Source of the DNA: Acidisoma silvae | GTDB lineage: Bacteria > Pseudomonadota > Alphaproteobacteria > Acetobacterales > Acetobacteraceae | DNA: 64,000 nt | Reading direction: 5' to 3' | Assembly (NCBI RefSeq): GCF_020618775.1 | Contig: NZ_JAESVB010000001.1 | Span: 558,001 to 622,000, forward strand | In this document: piece after piece, positions 16,968 through 26,589 of the stretch | How the letters are laid out: each line of letters starts with the position of its first letter | How positions within the stretch are numbered: the stretch's first letter is position 1 | The notes under the pieces: generated by a model | Told to the model about the DNA's origin: nothing | What the model saw: only the letters and a program-made list of their open reading frames with translations | The model's database searches: none | Position numbers and translations under genes: made by a program

Positions 16968-19265
16968 CTAGAGTGCGTTAAACCCAATGGCGCCGATTGT
17001 CTTGAAAGTGACGGTGAAAAGAACGGTGGTGGACCCGTTCTCACCCGCGATGGTCGTATTGGTGTGGATATAGCTGAGATTGAGTCCCAGGCAGTCATTC
17101 TGCCAGCCGATGCCGACATTGGTGCTGTCCAGCTTGCTGGTCTCAATATTCTGCTGCACCGCGCCGTTGAAGTTCCAGCCGCCGTGCTGGGCGGTGAGGC
17201 CAAAAGTCACTTCGCTGCGCGGGGTGTAATATTCGGACGGCGGCGGGCTGCCGTCGTAATAATAATAGGGATCGACCGCCGAATAGAGATAGCCGGCGGT
17301 CACGCGCAACGCCGGGACACCTGCTGAGACGAAGGTATCCGTGTATTTATCCTGCAGGCTCGTGTGATCCAGCCGGGTGCGGTAGGTGAAGTCCAGCCAG
17401 CTCGTCGGCGTATAGGTCAACCGCGCCACGATGTCCGAGACATTGCCGGTCAGGCCCGAATCGGGCGCGAATGTATCATCCGCATGCGTCCGGTAGGACT
17501 GGCCGACCAGGCCTTCCAGGCGCGAGCCATTGTTGAAATACCACGCGCTTTCGAAGCCGACATTGGCGCGCATGCCGTTTTCCAGCCGGTCGATGCCAGG
17601 GTATTTGTTGAAGCCGAAGAGGTTCGCATCCGTGAACTGGAAGTCGTAGCTGTCTTCGTTCGGAATATTGGTGACGTTGACGTCGTTGCTGATGATGGGC
17701 GCGGCAATGAGCTGAATGATCGGCTCGAACAGCTGCGACCCCAGCGCGCCGGATTCGTTCATGATCGGATAGCGGTAGTTGACCGCGAATTGCGGCAGGC
17801 CGCGCAGCTCGGACGCATGCGTGTTCGACGTGTCGTAGTTCGGGAACTCGTTGATATTGTCGGCGTTATAGCCGGCAAGATCGACATGGGCCTCGGCGCT
17901 CCATTGTTCGCCGATGCCGTCCTGGAAGGGCAGGTTGTAGTCGCCGCTGATGGCCGCGCGCTGGGTATTGGTGCCGGAGGTGCGCAGGATATTGAAGGCG
18001 CTGGCATTGATGCTGGTGGTGCCGCCCCAGCCGTCCGGATCGCCCTTATAGGCATAGGCGGCATAGGGCAGGACCAGCGGCAGTTCGCTGTCCGTCACGC
18101 TGCCGACAAGGCCCTGGTAGAAGCTCGACTCGATGCGCGCGTATGACCCGTGGCCGAAGCCTTCCAGGTAAAGCTCGCTTTCCAACTCGTTCGTATTCGG
18201 CAGGATCGAGTAGTCGTTCAGATAGGCGACGGAGGACGCGCGGGACACATTGAAGCCGGCGTGCCAGGCGCTATCCAGGTCGAAGGTGCCGTTCGCGAAC
18301 AGCGCGCCCTGCATATTGCCCTTATCCAGGCCGGCGGAGGCGTCGATATTCATTTCGCCGAAATTGAAGCTGTGGCGGACCTTCAGGTCTCCGGCCAGGC
18401 CTTCGTCGCTCGACAGGATCGGCGTGATGATGGCGTCGGTCGATTTGTCGACGACCCAGTAATAGGGAATCTCGGCGAAGGCGCCGATATGACTGTTATA
18501 GCCGGCGCTCGGGATCAGCAGGCCGCTGGTGCGCGGTGCGGTCGGATCGGGATGCGCGAAATACGGCAGCCAGAGGAATGGCACGCCGTACAGCTCCATC
18601 GTCGCATCTTTGTATTCGATCATGTGATGCTGGATGTCCTGCGTCGCCGAACGCGCCGTCACCTGCCACAGCGGGTAGCTGTTGGGGTGCTTGTCGCAGA
18701 CGTCGCAGGCCGTATATACGGCGCGGCTGAGTTCGTTGACCTTGCCTTCGGTCCGGCGGCCGCCATTGGCCGCCAGCTTGGCGTTCAGCGGCAGGGTGAT
18801 GTTCATGGCGCTCATCACGCCGTTGGTCATATCCTGGCTCAGCTCGGCATAGTTGGAATAGACCACCTGACCGTCGGGTGAGACCAGCACGACATGGCCC
18901 ACCGCATCCGCGATATTGGTATTGCGGTCGAACAGCACGCGGTCGGCAAATAGCACATGCCCCGCCTGCCAGGCTTCGACATGGCCGGACAGCGTGACGA
19001 TATTCGTCTTCTGATTGTAGTCGATCCGGTCCGCCTTGAAGGTCACCGGCTGCTTGCGGTCAAAAACCGGTCCGGCGGCGCGGGCATCCTGAATCAGCTG
19101 CGGCGCGACGGCGGTCAGCGACAGCAGCGATACGGCACCCAGCAGCACGCGGCGGCAAAGCGCCTGCCGCAAGGCCTGACGGCGCGGCAGCCGTTCGCCA
19201 GCGAGGCGCGGGCCAGCGAGGCTTCGGGTCTTGCGCCCCCGCTTAGGGGGAGAAGTCTGAGACAT
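16968..19265 (-). CDS. lptD: LPS-assembly protein LptD
   Basis: 765-residue outer-membrane barrel that inserts lipopolysaccharide into the outer leaflet with LptE. A long basic leader and hydrophobic core (VLLGAVSLLSLTAVAPQ) precede an OstA-type N-terminal domain (PVTFKADRIDYNQKTNIVTL). Then come the CDVC pair and PYFAHPDPTAPRTSGLLIP, typical of alphaproteobacterial LptD, and many amphipathic strands of the barrel to the end. The ATG at 19265 has GAGGG 8 bases upstream and is preferred over a TTG at 19280 that would overlap lptG by 4. The position between lptG and surA supports the call. Confidence 0.93.
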   Translation of the reverse strand: MSQTSPPKRGRKTRSLAGPRLAGERLPRRQALRQALCRRVLLGAVSLLSLTAVAPQLIQDARAAGPVFDRKQPVTFKADRIDYNQKTNIVTLSGHVEAWQAGHVLFADRVLFDRNTNIADAVGHVVLVSPDGQVVYSNYAELSQDMTNGVMSAMNITLPLNAKLAANGGRRTEGKVNELSRAVYTACDVCDKHPNSYPLWQVTARSATQDIQHHMIEYKDATMELYGVPFLWLPYFAHPDPTAPRTSGLLIPSAGYNSHIGAFAEIPYYWVVDKSTDAIITPILSSDEGLAGDLKVRHSFNFGEMNIDASAGLDKGNMQGALFANGTFDLDSAWHAGFNVSRASSVAYLNDYSILPNTNELESELYLEGFGHGSYARIESSFYQGLVGSVTDSELPLVLPYAAYAYKGDPDGWGGTTSINASAFNILRTSGTNTQRAAISGDYNLPFQDGIGEQWSAEAHVDLAGYNADNINEFPNYDTSNTHASELRGLPQFAVNYRYPIMNESGALGSQLFEPIIQLIAAPIISNDVNVTNIPNEDSYDFQFTDANLFGFNKYPGIDRLENGMRANVGFESAWYFNNGSRLEGLVGQSYRTHADDTFAPDSGLTGNVSDIVARLTYTPTSWLDFTYRTRLDHTSLQDKYTDTFVSAGVPALRVTAGYLYSAVDPYYYYDGSPPPSEYYTPRSEVTFGLTAQHGGWNFNGAVQQNIETSKLDSTNVGIGWQNDCLGLNLSYIHTNTTIAGENGSTTVLFTVTFKTIGAIGFNAL

Positions 19266-19276
19266 TAGGCGGACCC

Positions 19277-20389
19277 TCAACCGTCTTCGAGGTGCAGAAG
19301 CAGCGACAAGGCAAGCATCAGACCGGCAGCCGCTGGCGCCCAGGCGGCCAGCACCACCGGCAAGGCACCGGACTGTCCGAATTGCTGCGCCACCTGCGAT
19401 AGCATGAACAGCGCGAAGCCGGATGCGACGCCGCCACCGATCATGCGGGCAATACCGCCTCGGCGGCTCGTCTGCATTGAAAATCCGGCGGCGACCAGAG
19501 ACATCGTCGCGCAGAGCAGCGGCAAGGCCAGCAGGGCCTGGAAGCGCAGGCGATGGGCGACGGTCGAAAACCCGGCCTTTTGCAGAACGCGAATGAAGCC
19601 CGGCAATTGCCAGAAAGACAGCGCATCAGGGGCGGCGAAGCTTTGCTGGATGCGATTGACGTTCAGCTCGGTCGGCAGGGACATGGATTGCGGCGCCGTC
19701 GGAATCTGTCCCGGAATCAGCACGCGCGCGTCGGTCAGCACCCAGTCGCCCGGCAGCAGCCGGGCGCTCTGCGCCTCGATCCGGTCGATCATCTTGTCAT
19801 TCGCGCCGATGCGAAACACGGTCATCGGCCCCGTCGTCAGCACGGCCTTGCGCATCATCACGCTGGTCGCGTGAATGATGGCGACGCCGCCATGCTGGCG
19901 GGTTTCATCGCCCTGGCGCAGCCAAAGCTGGCCGCCGTTGAGGGCAAGGGGTCCGCCGCCGGCATCCAGGAACGTCTCCTCCAGCGCATTCGCCTTTGCA
20001 AAAAGCGCGGCCGAGACCGGGCTTACCGCGACAACCCCGAGAACGCCAAGGCCGAAGGCACAGAAAATTGGGCCGAGCAGGAACTGGAAGGCGGACAGCC
20101 CGGCCGCGCGGGCGACCACCAGTTCGGAGGAGCGGGCCAGGCGCCAGAAGGCCCAGATACCGCCCAGAAGCACGGCGAAGGGCATGATTTCCAAAATCGC
20201 CCAGGGCATGCGCAGCAGCGCCATCTCGACCACCAGCGCGAAACTGGCGTCCGGCCGCGTGGCCGAACGGCGCAGCAGTTCCAGGAAGTCGAATAGCGAT
20301 ACCAGCCCGGTCAGCGCGCCGAGCATGGCGGTGACCGAGAACATGAAAAGCCGGCTGATATAGACGGCGAGGATGCGGGACAGGAACAC
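19277..20389 (-). CDS. lptG: LPS export ABC transporter permease LptG
   Basis: 370-residue YjgP/YjgQ-family permease, one of two membrane subunits of the LptB2FG transporter that extracts lipopolysaccharide from the inner membrane. Seen: N-terminal helices ending in the coupling segment FLELLRRSATRPDASF, helices with LARSSELVVARAAGLS, a periplasmic beta-jellyroll in the middle, and three C-terminal helices. It starts with GTG, 5 bases after the lptF stop. The LptG rather than LptF assignment rests on order and on resemblance to the usual second gene; the paralogues are similar. Confidence 0.9.
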   Translation of the reverse strand: MFLSRILAVYISRLFMFSVTAMLGALTGLVSLFDFLELLRRSATRPDASFALVVEMALLRMPWAILEIMPFAVLLGGIWAFWRLARSSELVVARAAGLSAFQFLLGPIFCAFGLGVLGVVAVSPVSAALFAKANALEETFLDAGGGPLALNGGQLWLRQGDETRQHGGVAIIHATSVMMRKAVLTTGPMTVFRIGANDKMIDRIEAQSARLLPGDWVLTDARVLIPGQIPTAPQSMSLPTELNVNRIQQSFAAPDALSFWQLPGFIRVLQKAGFSTVAHRLRFQALLALPLLCATMSLVAAGFSMQTSRRGGIARMIGGGVASGFALFMLSQVAQQFGQSGALPVVLAAWAPAAAGLMLALSLLLHLEDG

Positions 20390-20394
20390 GGGCG

Positions 20395-21567
20395 TCAGAC
20401 CTCGGCGCGGCCGGTGGGGGGCGTCACGGTCTCAGCCATCGGCGGCACGCGAATCCGTTCCGGGCGGAACATCAGCCAGGCCGCGATGACTCCGGGCAGA
20501 ATGGCGGCGATCCATACCAGCGGCAGAAAGGCGCTGCTGCGCGCGGCCAGATTGCCGACGCTGAGCCCCAGCGCCACCAGGCCCACGGTGATGCCGACGG
20601 CAATCGCCGGCCGGGCGAAACCGCCATGGCGGCGGAAGGCGCCGGTCAGGACCGAGGCAAGTGCGACCAGGGCGTAGGAAATGACGGTGAAGGGCTCGGA
20701 CAGGCGCCGATGCGCTTCCGCCCGCCATTTGGGAATGTCCTGCGGCAGCAATTCGCCGGGGGTCGGATGCAGCAGGTCATGCAGCGAGACTTCGGAATCG
20801 TCGCGAAAGCGCTGGTCGTCGTCGCTGGCGCTGGAGGACAGATTGATGGTGTTTTCGCTGAAGGTCAGCAGGTTCAGGCGGCCGGACTTCTTGTCCACCT
20901 CCTGCCGCGCACCATTGAACAGGATCACCTGCGGGCCCGTGCGGCCGGGCTCGATCCGGCCGCTCTGGGCGATGATCGTCGCCGGATTCGCAGGGTTGCG
21001 CTCGTCATCCACCATGATGCCGTGCAGGTCGCCGCTGGGATCGCGCTTGCGGACATAGACAGTCAGATTGTTCGAAATCGTGGTGAAGACGCCTTCCTGA
21101 ATCAGGAAGGCCGCAATGCGGTTGCGGATTTCGAACTGATATTCGCGGAAGGCGGTGAAACTGGCCGGCACGATCCAGATATTGAGCCAGAGGCAAAGCA
21201 CCGCGACGCCGGCCGCCAGCACCAGGGTCGGCCTGGCGAGTGCGAAGGGCGACAGGCCGGCCGCGCGCATCACGGTCAATTCACGGTCGCCCGACAGCCG
21301 CTGATAGATGAACTGAACGACCACGAACATCGTAATCGGCAGGATGACGGCGACGAAACTTGGCACCAGCAGCACGGTCAGCCGCAGGAAGACGAAAGGC
21401 GACAGGCCGCGATTGACGATCAGCTCGACGAAGCGGAGCGACTGCGTCAGCCAGATCAAGGCAACCAGCGCCAGCGTCACGGCCACCAGCGCGCCCAGGA
21501 TCTGACGCAGAATATAGGTGTCGAGCCGCGTCAGCGGGTTACGGAACAGGGAAGGGGCAGCGGCCAT
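20395..21567 (-). CDS. lptF: LPS export ABC transporter permease LptF
   Basis: 390-residue paralogue of LptG. Seen: an N-terminal helix block with LDTYILRQILGALVAVTLAL, the conserved FIYQRLSGDRELTVMRAAGLS cytoplasmic segment (residues about 85-105), a periplasmic domain including FLIQEGVFTTISNNLTVYVR, and C-terminal helices. It begins the leftward lptF-lptG-lptD-surA-rsmA unit. The 143-base gap to the divergent membrane-protein gene should carry its promoter, though no clear -10/-35 pair stands out. Confidence 0.9.
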   Translation of the reverse strand: MAAAPSLFRNPLTRLDTYILRQILGALVAVTLALVALIWLTQSLRFVELIVNRGLSPFVFLRLTVLLVPSFVAVILPITMFVVVQFIYQRLSGDRELTVMRAAGLSPFALARPTLVLAAGVAVLCLWLNIWIVPASFTAFREYQFEIRNRIAAFLIQEGVFTTISNNLTVYVRKRDPSGDLHGIMVDDERNPANPATIIAQSGRIEPGRTGPQVILFNGARQEVDKKSGRLNLLTFSENTINLSSSASDDDQRFRDDSEVSLHDLLHPTPGELLPQDIPKWRAEAHRRLSEPFTVISYALVALASVLTGAFRRHGGFARPAIAVGITVGLVALGLSVGNLAARSSAFLPLVWIAAILPGVIAAWLMFRPERIRVPPMAETVTPPTGRAEV

Positions 21568-21710
21568 CAGCGGTGATCATATCCTTGATTCGACGCGGCA
21601 GCGCCACCCGGAGGGCGCGCTTGTATCGGAGCCTGCGGGATTTCACAAAAAGACCCTGCGAGCCGATCCGATGCCTGCCATCGGCCGGCAGTTACGGCTA
21701 TAGGAGACGG

Positions 21711-22313
21711 ATGACAAAAACGAAGCCGCCGGTCGCGCGGTCGCTGCGATCTCCTGGGCGCCGTTCTTTCGGGCGTCGGCTGCGGGATGGCGTGCTTCTT
21801 CCTCTGGCTCTGCTGCTCGTCGCTTTCGAGATCGGCCTCCAGGCCGGCGCGCGTGTGCTGCGCCGCTGGAAACCCGTGCGGATGCTGGAGCTCACGATTG
21901 GCCGGCTGCCGCCCTGGGCTATCTTGCCGCTGTTCATCATCCCGGAAGCGATGAGCCATATCGGCGGCTTCTACGCCGCCTATCTGCTGGCGCATCGCAA
22001 GCTTTTGGCGGCGACCCTGGTCGCCGTCCTGGTCAAGGGCGTGGGTCTGCTGATCGCCTTGTGGATTTATCAAGCCTGCCGTCCTGCCCTGATGACGATC
22101 AGATGGTTCGCATGGGTGCATGGCAAGGTTGAGGCAGCGCGCGACTGGGCGATGGGGCGCATGCGTCACCCTTTGTCACAATTGCGTCGGGCCATGCGGC
22201 GCGTGCGGGCGACGCTTTTGGCGCGCCCGTTGGAACCAGGCGCGCGCCACAGTGGCCGCCGCCTTGCCGCCATCCGCATCCGCCTGCTCAGCCGCTTGCG
22301 CTGGCGGCGCTAG
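21711..22313 (+). CDS. Uncharacterised integral membrane protein
   Basis: 200 residues, not recognised as a named family. A basic N-terminus (residues 1-30) leads into a helix DGVLLPLALLLVAFEIGLQA. Two further hydrophobic segments follow, APPWAIL-like LPPWAILPLFIIPEAMSHIG and AATLVAVLVKGVGLLIALWI. The last 70 residues are very basic (RRAMRRVRATLLARP...). It probably lies in the inner membrane with a cytoplasmic basic tail. The ATG at 21711 has TAGGAG 4 bases upstream, which decides the start over an upstream in-frame ATG at 21573. It is divergent from lptF and convergent with nudC (1-base gap). Any link to envelope assembly is positional only. Confidence 0.68.
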   Translation: MTKTKPPVARSLRSPGRRSFGRRLRDGVLLPLALLLVAFEIGLQAGARVLRRWKPVRMLELTIGRLPPWAILPLFIIPEAMSHIGGFYAAYLLAHRKLLAATLVAVLVKGVGLLIALWIYQACRPALMTIRWFAWVHGKVEAARDWAMGRMRHPLSQLRRAMRRVRATLLARPLEPGARHSGRRLAAIRIRLLSRLRWRR

Positions 22314-22314
22314 G

Positions 22315-23259
22315 TCAGGCGCCGGCCGCCAGCCAATCCTCGATCAGGCGGCGGGCAATGCTGTCCGGCCCCGGCAGAAGGAACCCATGCGCGTCCGGAT
22401 TCCGGCACATATCGCGGCTGAACCACCGTGCATCGTCCAGTTCGGCATCATGGAAGGTGATCTCTTCCGAAAGCCCCTCGGCATAGAAGCCGAGCATCAG
22501 CGATTGCGGAAAGGGCCAGGGTTGGCTGGAATGATAGCCGACAGCGCCGACGCGCACGCCCGTTTCCTCAAAAACTTCGCGCCGCACGGCTTCCTCTAGG
22601 CTTTCGCCCGGCTCCACGAAGCCGGCGAGGGTCGAATACATGCCCTCCTTGAAGCGGGAGGCATGGCCCAGCAGCACGCGGTCGTCCTTGACCACCAGCA
22701 TGATCACGGCGGGGTCCGAGCGCGGGAAATGATCGGTGCCGCAGCCCTTGCAATGCATGACATGCCCGGCGCTGGTCGGCACGCAGGCACTGCCGCACAC
22801 GCCGCAGAAACGGGTGCGGCTTTGCCAATGCACCAGCCCGCGCGCATGGGCGAGAATCGAGGCTTCGTCCGGCGTCAGCAAACCGCCGTGATGGCGGATG
22901 TCGCCAAAGGTGCCGTCCGGCACTGCAAGAACCGTCAGCGGGTCTTCAAGATGATGCAGGTCGAGCGTGAAGACGGGCTTTTCCTGCCACAGGCCCAGAA
23001 AAATCCAATGCTGGTCGGTAATGCCCCAGCCCACCGTATCGGCGGGCGAGAAGAAGCGCACGGCCTCCCCATGAAACAGGCTCTGCGCTCGCCAGATGGG
23101 GGCGACCACCGCCTGGGATGAGGCAAGAAGCGACGCGATATAGTCATCGTCGCCCCGTCTCTCGGCGGCTCGGTCGAGCGGGCTGCCCGTATAGACATTG
23201 GGGCGGGAGGGATGGATGCGGGAGAAGGGCGATGTCTGGGGCACAAGCGTTCGTCGCAT
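22315..23259 (-). CDS. nudC: NAD(+) diphosphatase (NudC-type Nudix hydrolase)
   Basis: 314-residue Nudix enzyme that cleaves NADH/NAD and removes NAD caps from RNA. Seen: an N-terminal NUDIX-like domain, a four-Cys zinc ribbon (RFCGVCGSAC ... MHCKGCGTDHFPR), the Nudix box GFVEPGESLEEAVRREVFEE followed by TGV, and SQPWPFPQSLM, which is diagnostic of the NudC subgroup. The start is uncertain: ATG at 23259 or at 23286, neither with a strong ribosome site. The longest open frame (23343) is excluded because it would overlap the SRP RNA gene on the other strand. Confidence 0.92.
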   Translation of the reverse strand: MRRTLVPQTSPFSRIHPSRPNVYTGSPLDRAAERRGDDDYIASLLASSQAVVAPIWRAQSLFHGEAVRFFSPADTVGWGITDQHWIFLGLWQEKPVFTLDLHHLEDPLTVLAVPDGTFGDIRHHGGLLTPDEASILAHARGLVHWQSRTRFCGVCGSACVPTSAGHVMHCKGCGTDHFPRSDPAVIMLVVKDDRVLLGHASRFKEGMYSTLAGFVEPGESLEEAVRREVFEETGVRVGAVGYHSSQPWPFPQSLMLGFYAEGLSEEITFHDAELDDARWFSRDMCRNPDAHGFLLPGPDSIARRLIEDWLAAGA

Positions 23260-23291
23260 GGCACAGGCGACCGGACAAGTCGTCATGACGC

Positions 23292-23320
23292 TTGCGCGAA
23301 GCCTGCCCTGGCGGCTAGAG
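23292..23320 (+). promoter_or_regulatory. Candidate promoter of the SRP RNA gene
   Basis: TTGCGC at 23292-23297 and CTAGAG at 23315-23320 are 17 bases apart, and the RNA begins 11 bases later. The CTAGA(T/G)-type -10 is seen at strongly expressed alphaproteobacterial stable-RNA promoters. The match is partial, and the call depends mainly on position. Confidence 0.4.
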
Positions 23321-23330
23321 AACCGCGTCA

Positions 23331-23425
23331 GGGGGGTCGGCAACGGACGAGCGCCTTGCCAACCCGGTCAGGTCCGGAAGGAAGCAGCCGCAACGAGTTC
23401 CGCTCGGGTCGGTGTCCGGCCCCCC
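23331..23425 (+). ncRNA. ffs: Signal recognition particle RNA (4.5S type)
   Basis: About 95 bases with the nearly invariant SRP domain IV core, GGTCAGGTCCGGAAGGAAGC at 23367-23386, holding the GGAAG tetraloop region and the A-rich symmetric loop. The ends close: GGGGGGTCGG at 23331-23340 pairs with CCGGCCCCCC at 23416-23425. A short CTTTT run follows at 23427, consistent with termination. The RNA binds Ffh and targets nascent membrane proteins to FtsY/SecYEG. It lies between divergent nudC and dnaX, a frequent alphaproteobacterial place. The exact ends are estimated from the terminal stem. Confidence 0.95.
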
Positions 23426-23520
23426 GCTTTTCCCGAAATCGTGATCGTCTTCAGACCCGTGTGTCGGGTGCCATGCTTCGGCACTTGCTTTGGCCGTCGT
23501 CCTATCGTCTAGAAGGTCGC

Positions 23521-25515
23521 GTGACCGAAACCGATCCCACTTCCGAAGACCTGCTGCCGGAACCGCCCGCCACCGGCCCCGGCCTGTTCGGCGATGAGCC
23601 GCCGCAACCCGCTGTGCCGCCGTCGACCGCGCCGGCGCAGGCGGCACCCTACCGTGTTCTGGCCCGCGCCTATCGCCCGAGTCGCTTCGAGGATCTGATC
23701 GGCCAGGACGCCATGGTGCGCATCCTGCGGCGCGCCTTCGCGACCGGGCGCATCGCCCATGCCTTCATGCTGACGGGCGTGCGCGGCACCGGCAAAACCA
23801 CCACCGCCCGCATCATCGCCCGCTGCCTCAACTGCACCGGCGCGGACGGGCAGGGCGGCCCGACGGCCGACCCATGCGGTGTCTGCTCCAATTGCCGGGC
23901 GATCATGGCCGACCGCCATCCGGATGTGGTGGAGATGGATGCCGCCAGCCGCACCGGCGTCGATGACGTGCGTGAAATCATCGAGGCGACGCGCTTCCGC
24001 CCGATGGAAGCGCGGGTGAAGGTCTTCATCATCGACGAAGTGCATATGCTGTCGCGCAATGCCTTCAACGCGTTGCTGAAGACGCTGGAAGAGCCGCCGC
24101 CGCATGTGAAATTCGTCTTCGCGACGACCGAATTGCGCAAGGTGCCGATCACGGTTCTGTCGCGCTGCCAGAAATTCGACCTTCGCCGTATCTCCACCAC
24201 CGAACTCACTGCCCATTTCGGCCGCATCGCCGAAGCCGAAGGCGTCTCCGTTTCACCCGAGGCCTTGGAGATCATCGCCCGCGCGGCCGACGGCTCGGTG
24301 CGAGACGGCCTGTCCCTGCTCGATCAGGCGATCGTCATGGGCGCGGTGCAGGATGGGCCGATTACCGCCGAGGCGGTCGCCGATATGCTGGGCCTGGCCG
24401 ATCAGGGTCTGGTTTTCGACCTGTTCGAGCGGATCATGACCGGCGAGGCCGCTGCCGTGCTGGCGGCGCTGGACCAGGCGCATGAGCGCGGCGCCGATGC
24501 CGGGCTGGTGTTGCAGGATCTGCTGTCGCTCACCCATAATCTCAGCCGGTTGAAGGCCTCGCCCACCCTGCGGAACAGCCCCGACCTGCCGCAGATCCTG
24601 CGCGGGCGCGGCGCGGACCTCGCCGATCGCCTGTCTATCCCTGTCCTCGGCCGGGCCTGGCAGATGCTGCTGAAAGGCGTGGCCGAGGTGGAACAGGCGC
24701 CGGACCGCCGTGCGGCGGCCGAGATGGTGCTGATCCGCCTCTGCTTCCTGTCCGATCTGCCCGGACCCGGCGATCTGGTGAAGCGCCTGACGGGCGGCGG
24801 AGACATGCCGCGCTCGTCGTCGCCGATCCCCGGCCTGCCTGCGGGCGGCGATTGCGGCCCGCGTGCCGTCATGGGGGGTGGTGGCGGCATGGCCATGCTG
24901 CGCGCCGTGCCGGATGCCGCGCCCATGGATGTGATGCCCGCGGCCGCGCCGCAGGCGATGGCCCTGCCGGAGATGCCGGAACCCGCGCCTTTCGTGGCCA
25001 TGCCGGCCAGCTTCCGCGAAGTCATCTCTCTGGTGCGGGAGCTGAAGGAGATGCAGCTCTACGGCCATCTTCTGCATTCCGTGCATCTGGTCCGTTTCGC
25101 CGCCCCCGTGATCGAAATCCGGCCGAAGCCGGATGCCCCGCGCGACGTCTCGGCTAAGCTTGCGGCTTTGTTGCAGGATGCGACCGGCCAGCGCTGGACC
25201 ATCGCCATCTCGACGGGGGACGGCGACCCCACCATCGACGAGCAGCGCACGGCGGCCGACAATCAGCGGGAGACCGAGGCGTCTCGGCATCCCCTGGTGC
25301 TCGCCATCATGGACGCCTTTCCGGGGGCCAGGCTTGAAGGCGTGCGCGACCCGATGGCCGACGAATACCGCCTGCCGCCCTTGCCGCAGACGGATGATGC
25401 GGAAGCCGATGCCGGGGAGGATAACGGGCCGGGCGCCTTGCTGCCCGACGACCTGCCCGATTTCGCGCCGCCGGATGCGGAGCCGATGGACGATACCGAC
25501 ATGGAGATTGAGTGA
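23521..25515 (+). CDS. dnaX: DNA polymerase III subunit tau/gamma
   Basis: 664-residue clamp-loader ATPase. After a short acidic/Pro leader, the AAA+ core shows Walker [12 protein letters not shown] (residues 86-96), a Cys zinc module (Cys105, 119, 122, 125), IIDEVHMLS (Walker B) and [10 protein letters not shown] (sensor region). The C-terminal part, with Met/Ala/Pro-rich linkers and an acidic tail, resembles tau. The GTG at 23521 is chosen: the frame is open to 23212, but that leader would run through the SRP RNA. No A-rich slippery site for a programmed frameshift was found. The stop overlaps the ybaB start by one base. Confidence 0.94.
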   Translation: MTETDPTSEDLLPEPPATGPGLFGDEPPQPAVPPSTAPAQAAPYRVLARAYRPSRFEDLIGQDAMVRILRRAFATGRIAHAFMLTGVRGTGKTTTARIIARCLNCTGADGQGGPTADPCGVCSNCRAIMADRHPDVVEMDAASRTGVDDVREIIEATRFRPMEARVKVFIIDEVHMLSRNAFNALLKTLEEPPPHVKFVFATTELRKVPITVLSRCQKFDLRRISTTELTAHFGRIAEAEGVSVSPEALEIIARAADGSVRDGLSLLDQAIVMGAVQDGPITAEAVADMLGLADQGLVFDLFERIMTGEAAAVLAALDQAHERGADAGLVLQDLLSLTHNLSRLKASPTLRNSPDLPQILRGRGADLADRLSIPVLGRAWQMLLKGVAEVEQAPDRRAAAEMVLIRLCFLSDLPGPGDLVKRLTGGGDMPRSSSPIPGLPAGGDCGPRAVMGGGGGMAMLRAVPDAAPMDVMPAAAPQAMALPEMPEPAPFVAMPASFREVISLVRELKEMQLYGHLLHSVHLVRFAAPVIEIRPKPDAPRDVSAKLAALLQDATGQRWTIAISTGDGDPTIDEQRTAADNQRETEASRHPLVLAIMDAFPGARLEGVRDPMADEYRLPPLPQTDDAEADAGEDNGPGALLPDDLPDFAPPDAEPMDDTDMEIE

Positions 25516-25838
25516 TGAAGAACCTCGCCGGCCTGATGAAGCAGGCCTCCCAGATGCAGCAGAAGATGCAGGACATGCAGTCCGCGCTTGAAACCGCCGA
25601 AGTCGAAGGCCAGGCCGGTGCCGGCATGATCACCGTCGTGCTCAGCGGCAAGGGCGATCTCAAGCGCATCAAGATCGACCAGAAGCTCGCCGATCCGAAC
25701 GAGATGGAAATGCTGGAAGACCTCATCCTGGCAGCCCATGCCGATGCGCGCCGCAAGGTCGAGGCGATGGCGGCGGAAGAGATGCAGAAAGCGACCGGCG
25801 GATTGCAGCTGCCGGGCGGCATGAAGCTGCCTTTCTAA
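25515..25838 (+). CDS. ybaB: YbaB/EbfC nucleoid-associated protein
   Basis: 107-residue small DNA-binding protein. The N-terminal Met/Gln-rich helix ([19 protein letters not shown]) and [39 protein letters not shown] are the usual family features, and it ends with LPGGMKLPF. It binds DNA as a dimer and accompanies recR in most bacteria. The ATG at 25515 shares its first base with the dnaX stop (TGATG), so translation is coupled; a GTG one codon earlier is possible. recR follows after 25 bases. Confidence 0.95.
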   Translation: MKNLAGLMKQASQMQQKMQDMQSALETAEVEGQAGAGMITVVLSGKGDLKRIKIDQKLADPNEMEMLEDLILAAHADARRKVEAMAAEEMQKATGGLQLPGGMKLPF

Positions 25839-25863
25839 GCCACCGGCCTGTAAGACCCGTCGC

Positions 25864-26457
25864 GTGGGTGGTCCTGAAGTCGAGCGGCTGATCGGGCTGT
25901 TGTCGCGCCTGCCGGGCCTGGGGCCGCGCAGCGCGCGCCGGGCCGCGCTGAAATTGTTGCAGCAGCCGGAAACGCGGATGCTACCGCTGGCCCAGGCCTT
26001 GGTCGATGCCGCCGGCGCCGTCCGCGTCTGCCGCATCTGCGGCAATCTGGATGCGCAGAACCCTTGCGCCATCTGCTCGGACCGGCATCGGGACCACAGC
26101 CTGATCTGCGTCGTGGAAGGGATCGGCGATCTCTGGGCCATCGAGCGCGCATCGGCCCATCGCGGCCTCTATCACGTACTGGGCGGCGTGCTGTCGCCTT
26201 TGGGCGGCGTCGGTCCCGAGGATCTCACCATTCCGGCTTTATTGTCGCGCGTCGCCGATGGGTCGGTGCAGGAGGTCATCCTGGCGCTGGGCGCGACCGT
26301 GGACGGTGCGGCGACCGCGCATTTCCTGGCGGATCGTCTGGCGGCAAGTGGCGTCACCGTCAGCCGGGTCGCGCAGGGCGTGCCGATCGGCGGGGCGCTG
26401 GAAGTGCTGGATGACGGCACGCTGTCCACCGCCCTGCGGGCGCGCCGTCCGGCATGA
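25864..26457 (+). CDS. recR: Recombination mediator RecR
   Basis: 197-residue protein that, with RecF/RecO, helps load RecA on gapped DNA. Seen: the helix-hairpin-helix LIGLLSRLPGLGPRSARRAA at residues 9-28, the zinc module VCRICGNL ... CAICSDRHRD, and a Toprim domain beginning ICVVEGIGDLWAIE, with LSPLGGVGPEDL and EVILALGATVDGAATA. It starts with GTG at 25864. It is third in the dnaX-ybaB-recR set, a widely conserved order. Confidence 0.95.
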   Translation: MGGPEVERLIGLLSRLPGLGPRSARRAALKLLQQPETRMLPLAQALVDAAGAVRVCRICGNLDAQNPCAICSDRHRDHSLICVVEGIGDLWAIERASAHRGLYHVLGGVLSPLGGVGPEDLTIPALLSRVADGSVQEVILALGATVDGAATAHFLADRLAASGVTVSRVAQGVPIGGALEVLDDGTLSTALRARRPA

Positions 26458-26589
26458 GCGGTCGTCATTGGCCGGCCGGCAAAGACGGCGCGGCCAGCGA
26501 TATGATGTGTTAATGTGTTTTACAATGAATAGGTTGATCTGGTTTTCAGACACAGCCAATTTGCGGCACGGCCTTCAGGGAGACGACAG

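Noticed and set aside
16934-17203. Upstream extension of surA over the lptD 3' end
   Set aside because: The signal peptide begins at 16933, and the extension has no protein-like features.
23212-23520. Upstream extension of dnaX in the same frame
   Set aside because: It runs through the SRP RNA gene and reads as Arg/Ser-rich sequence; the GTG at 23521 fits better.
23521-25515. Programmed frameshift for a short gamma form of DnaX
   Set aside because: No A-rich slippery heptamer with a following stem was found in the expected region.
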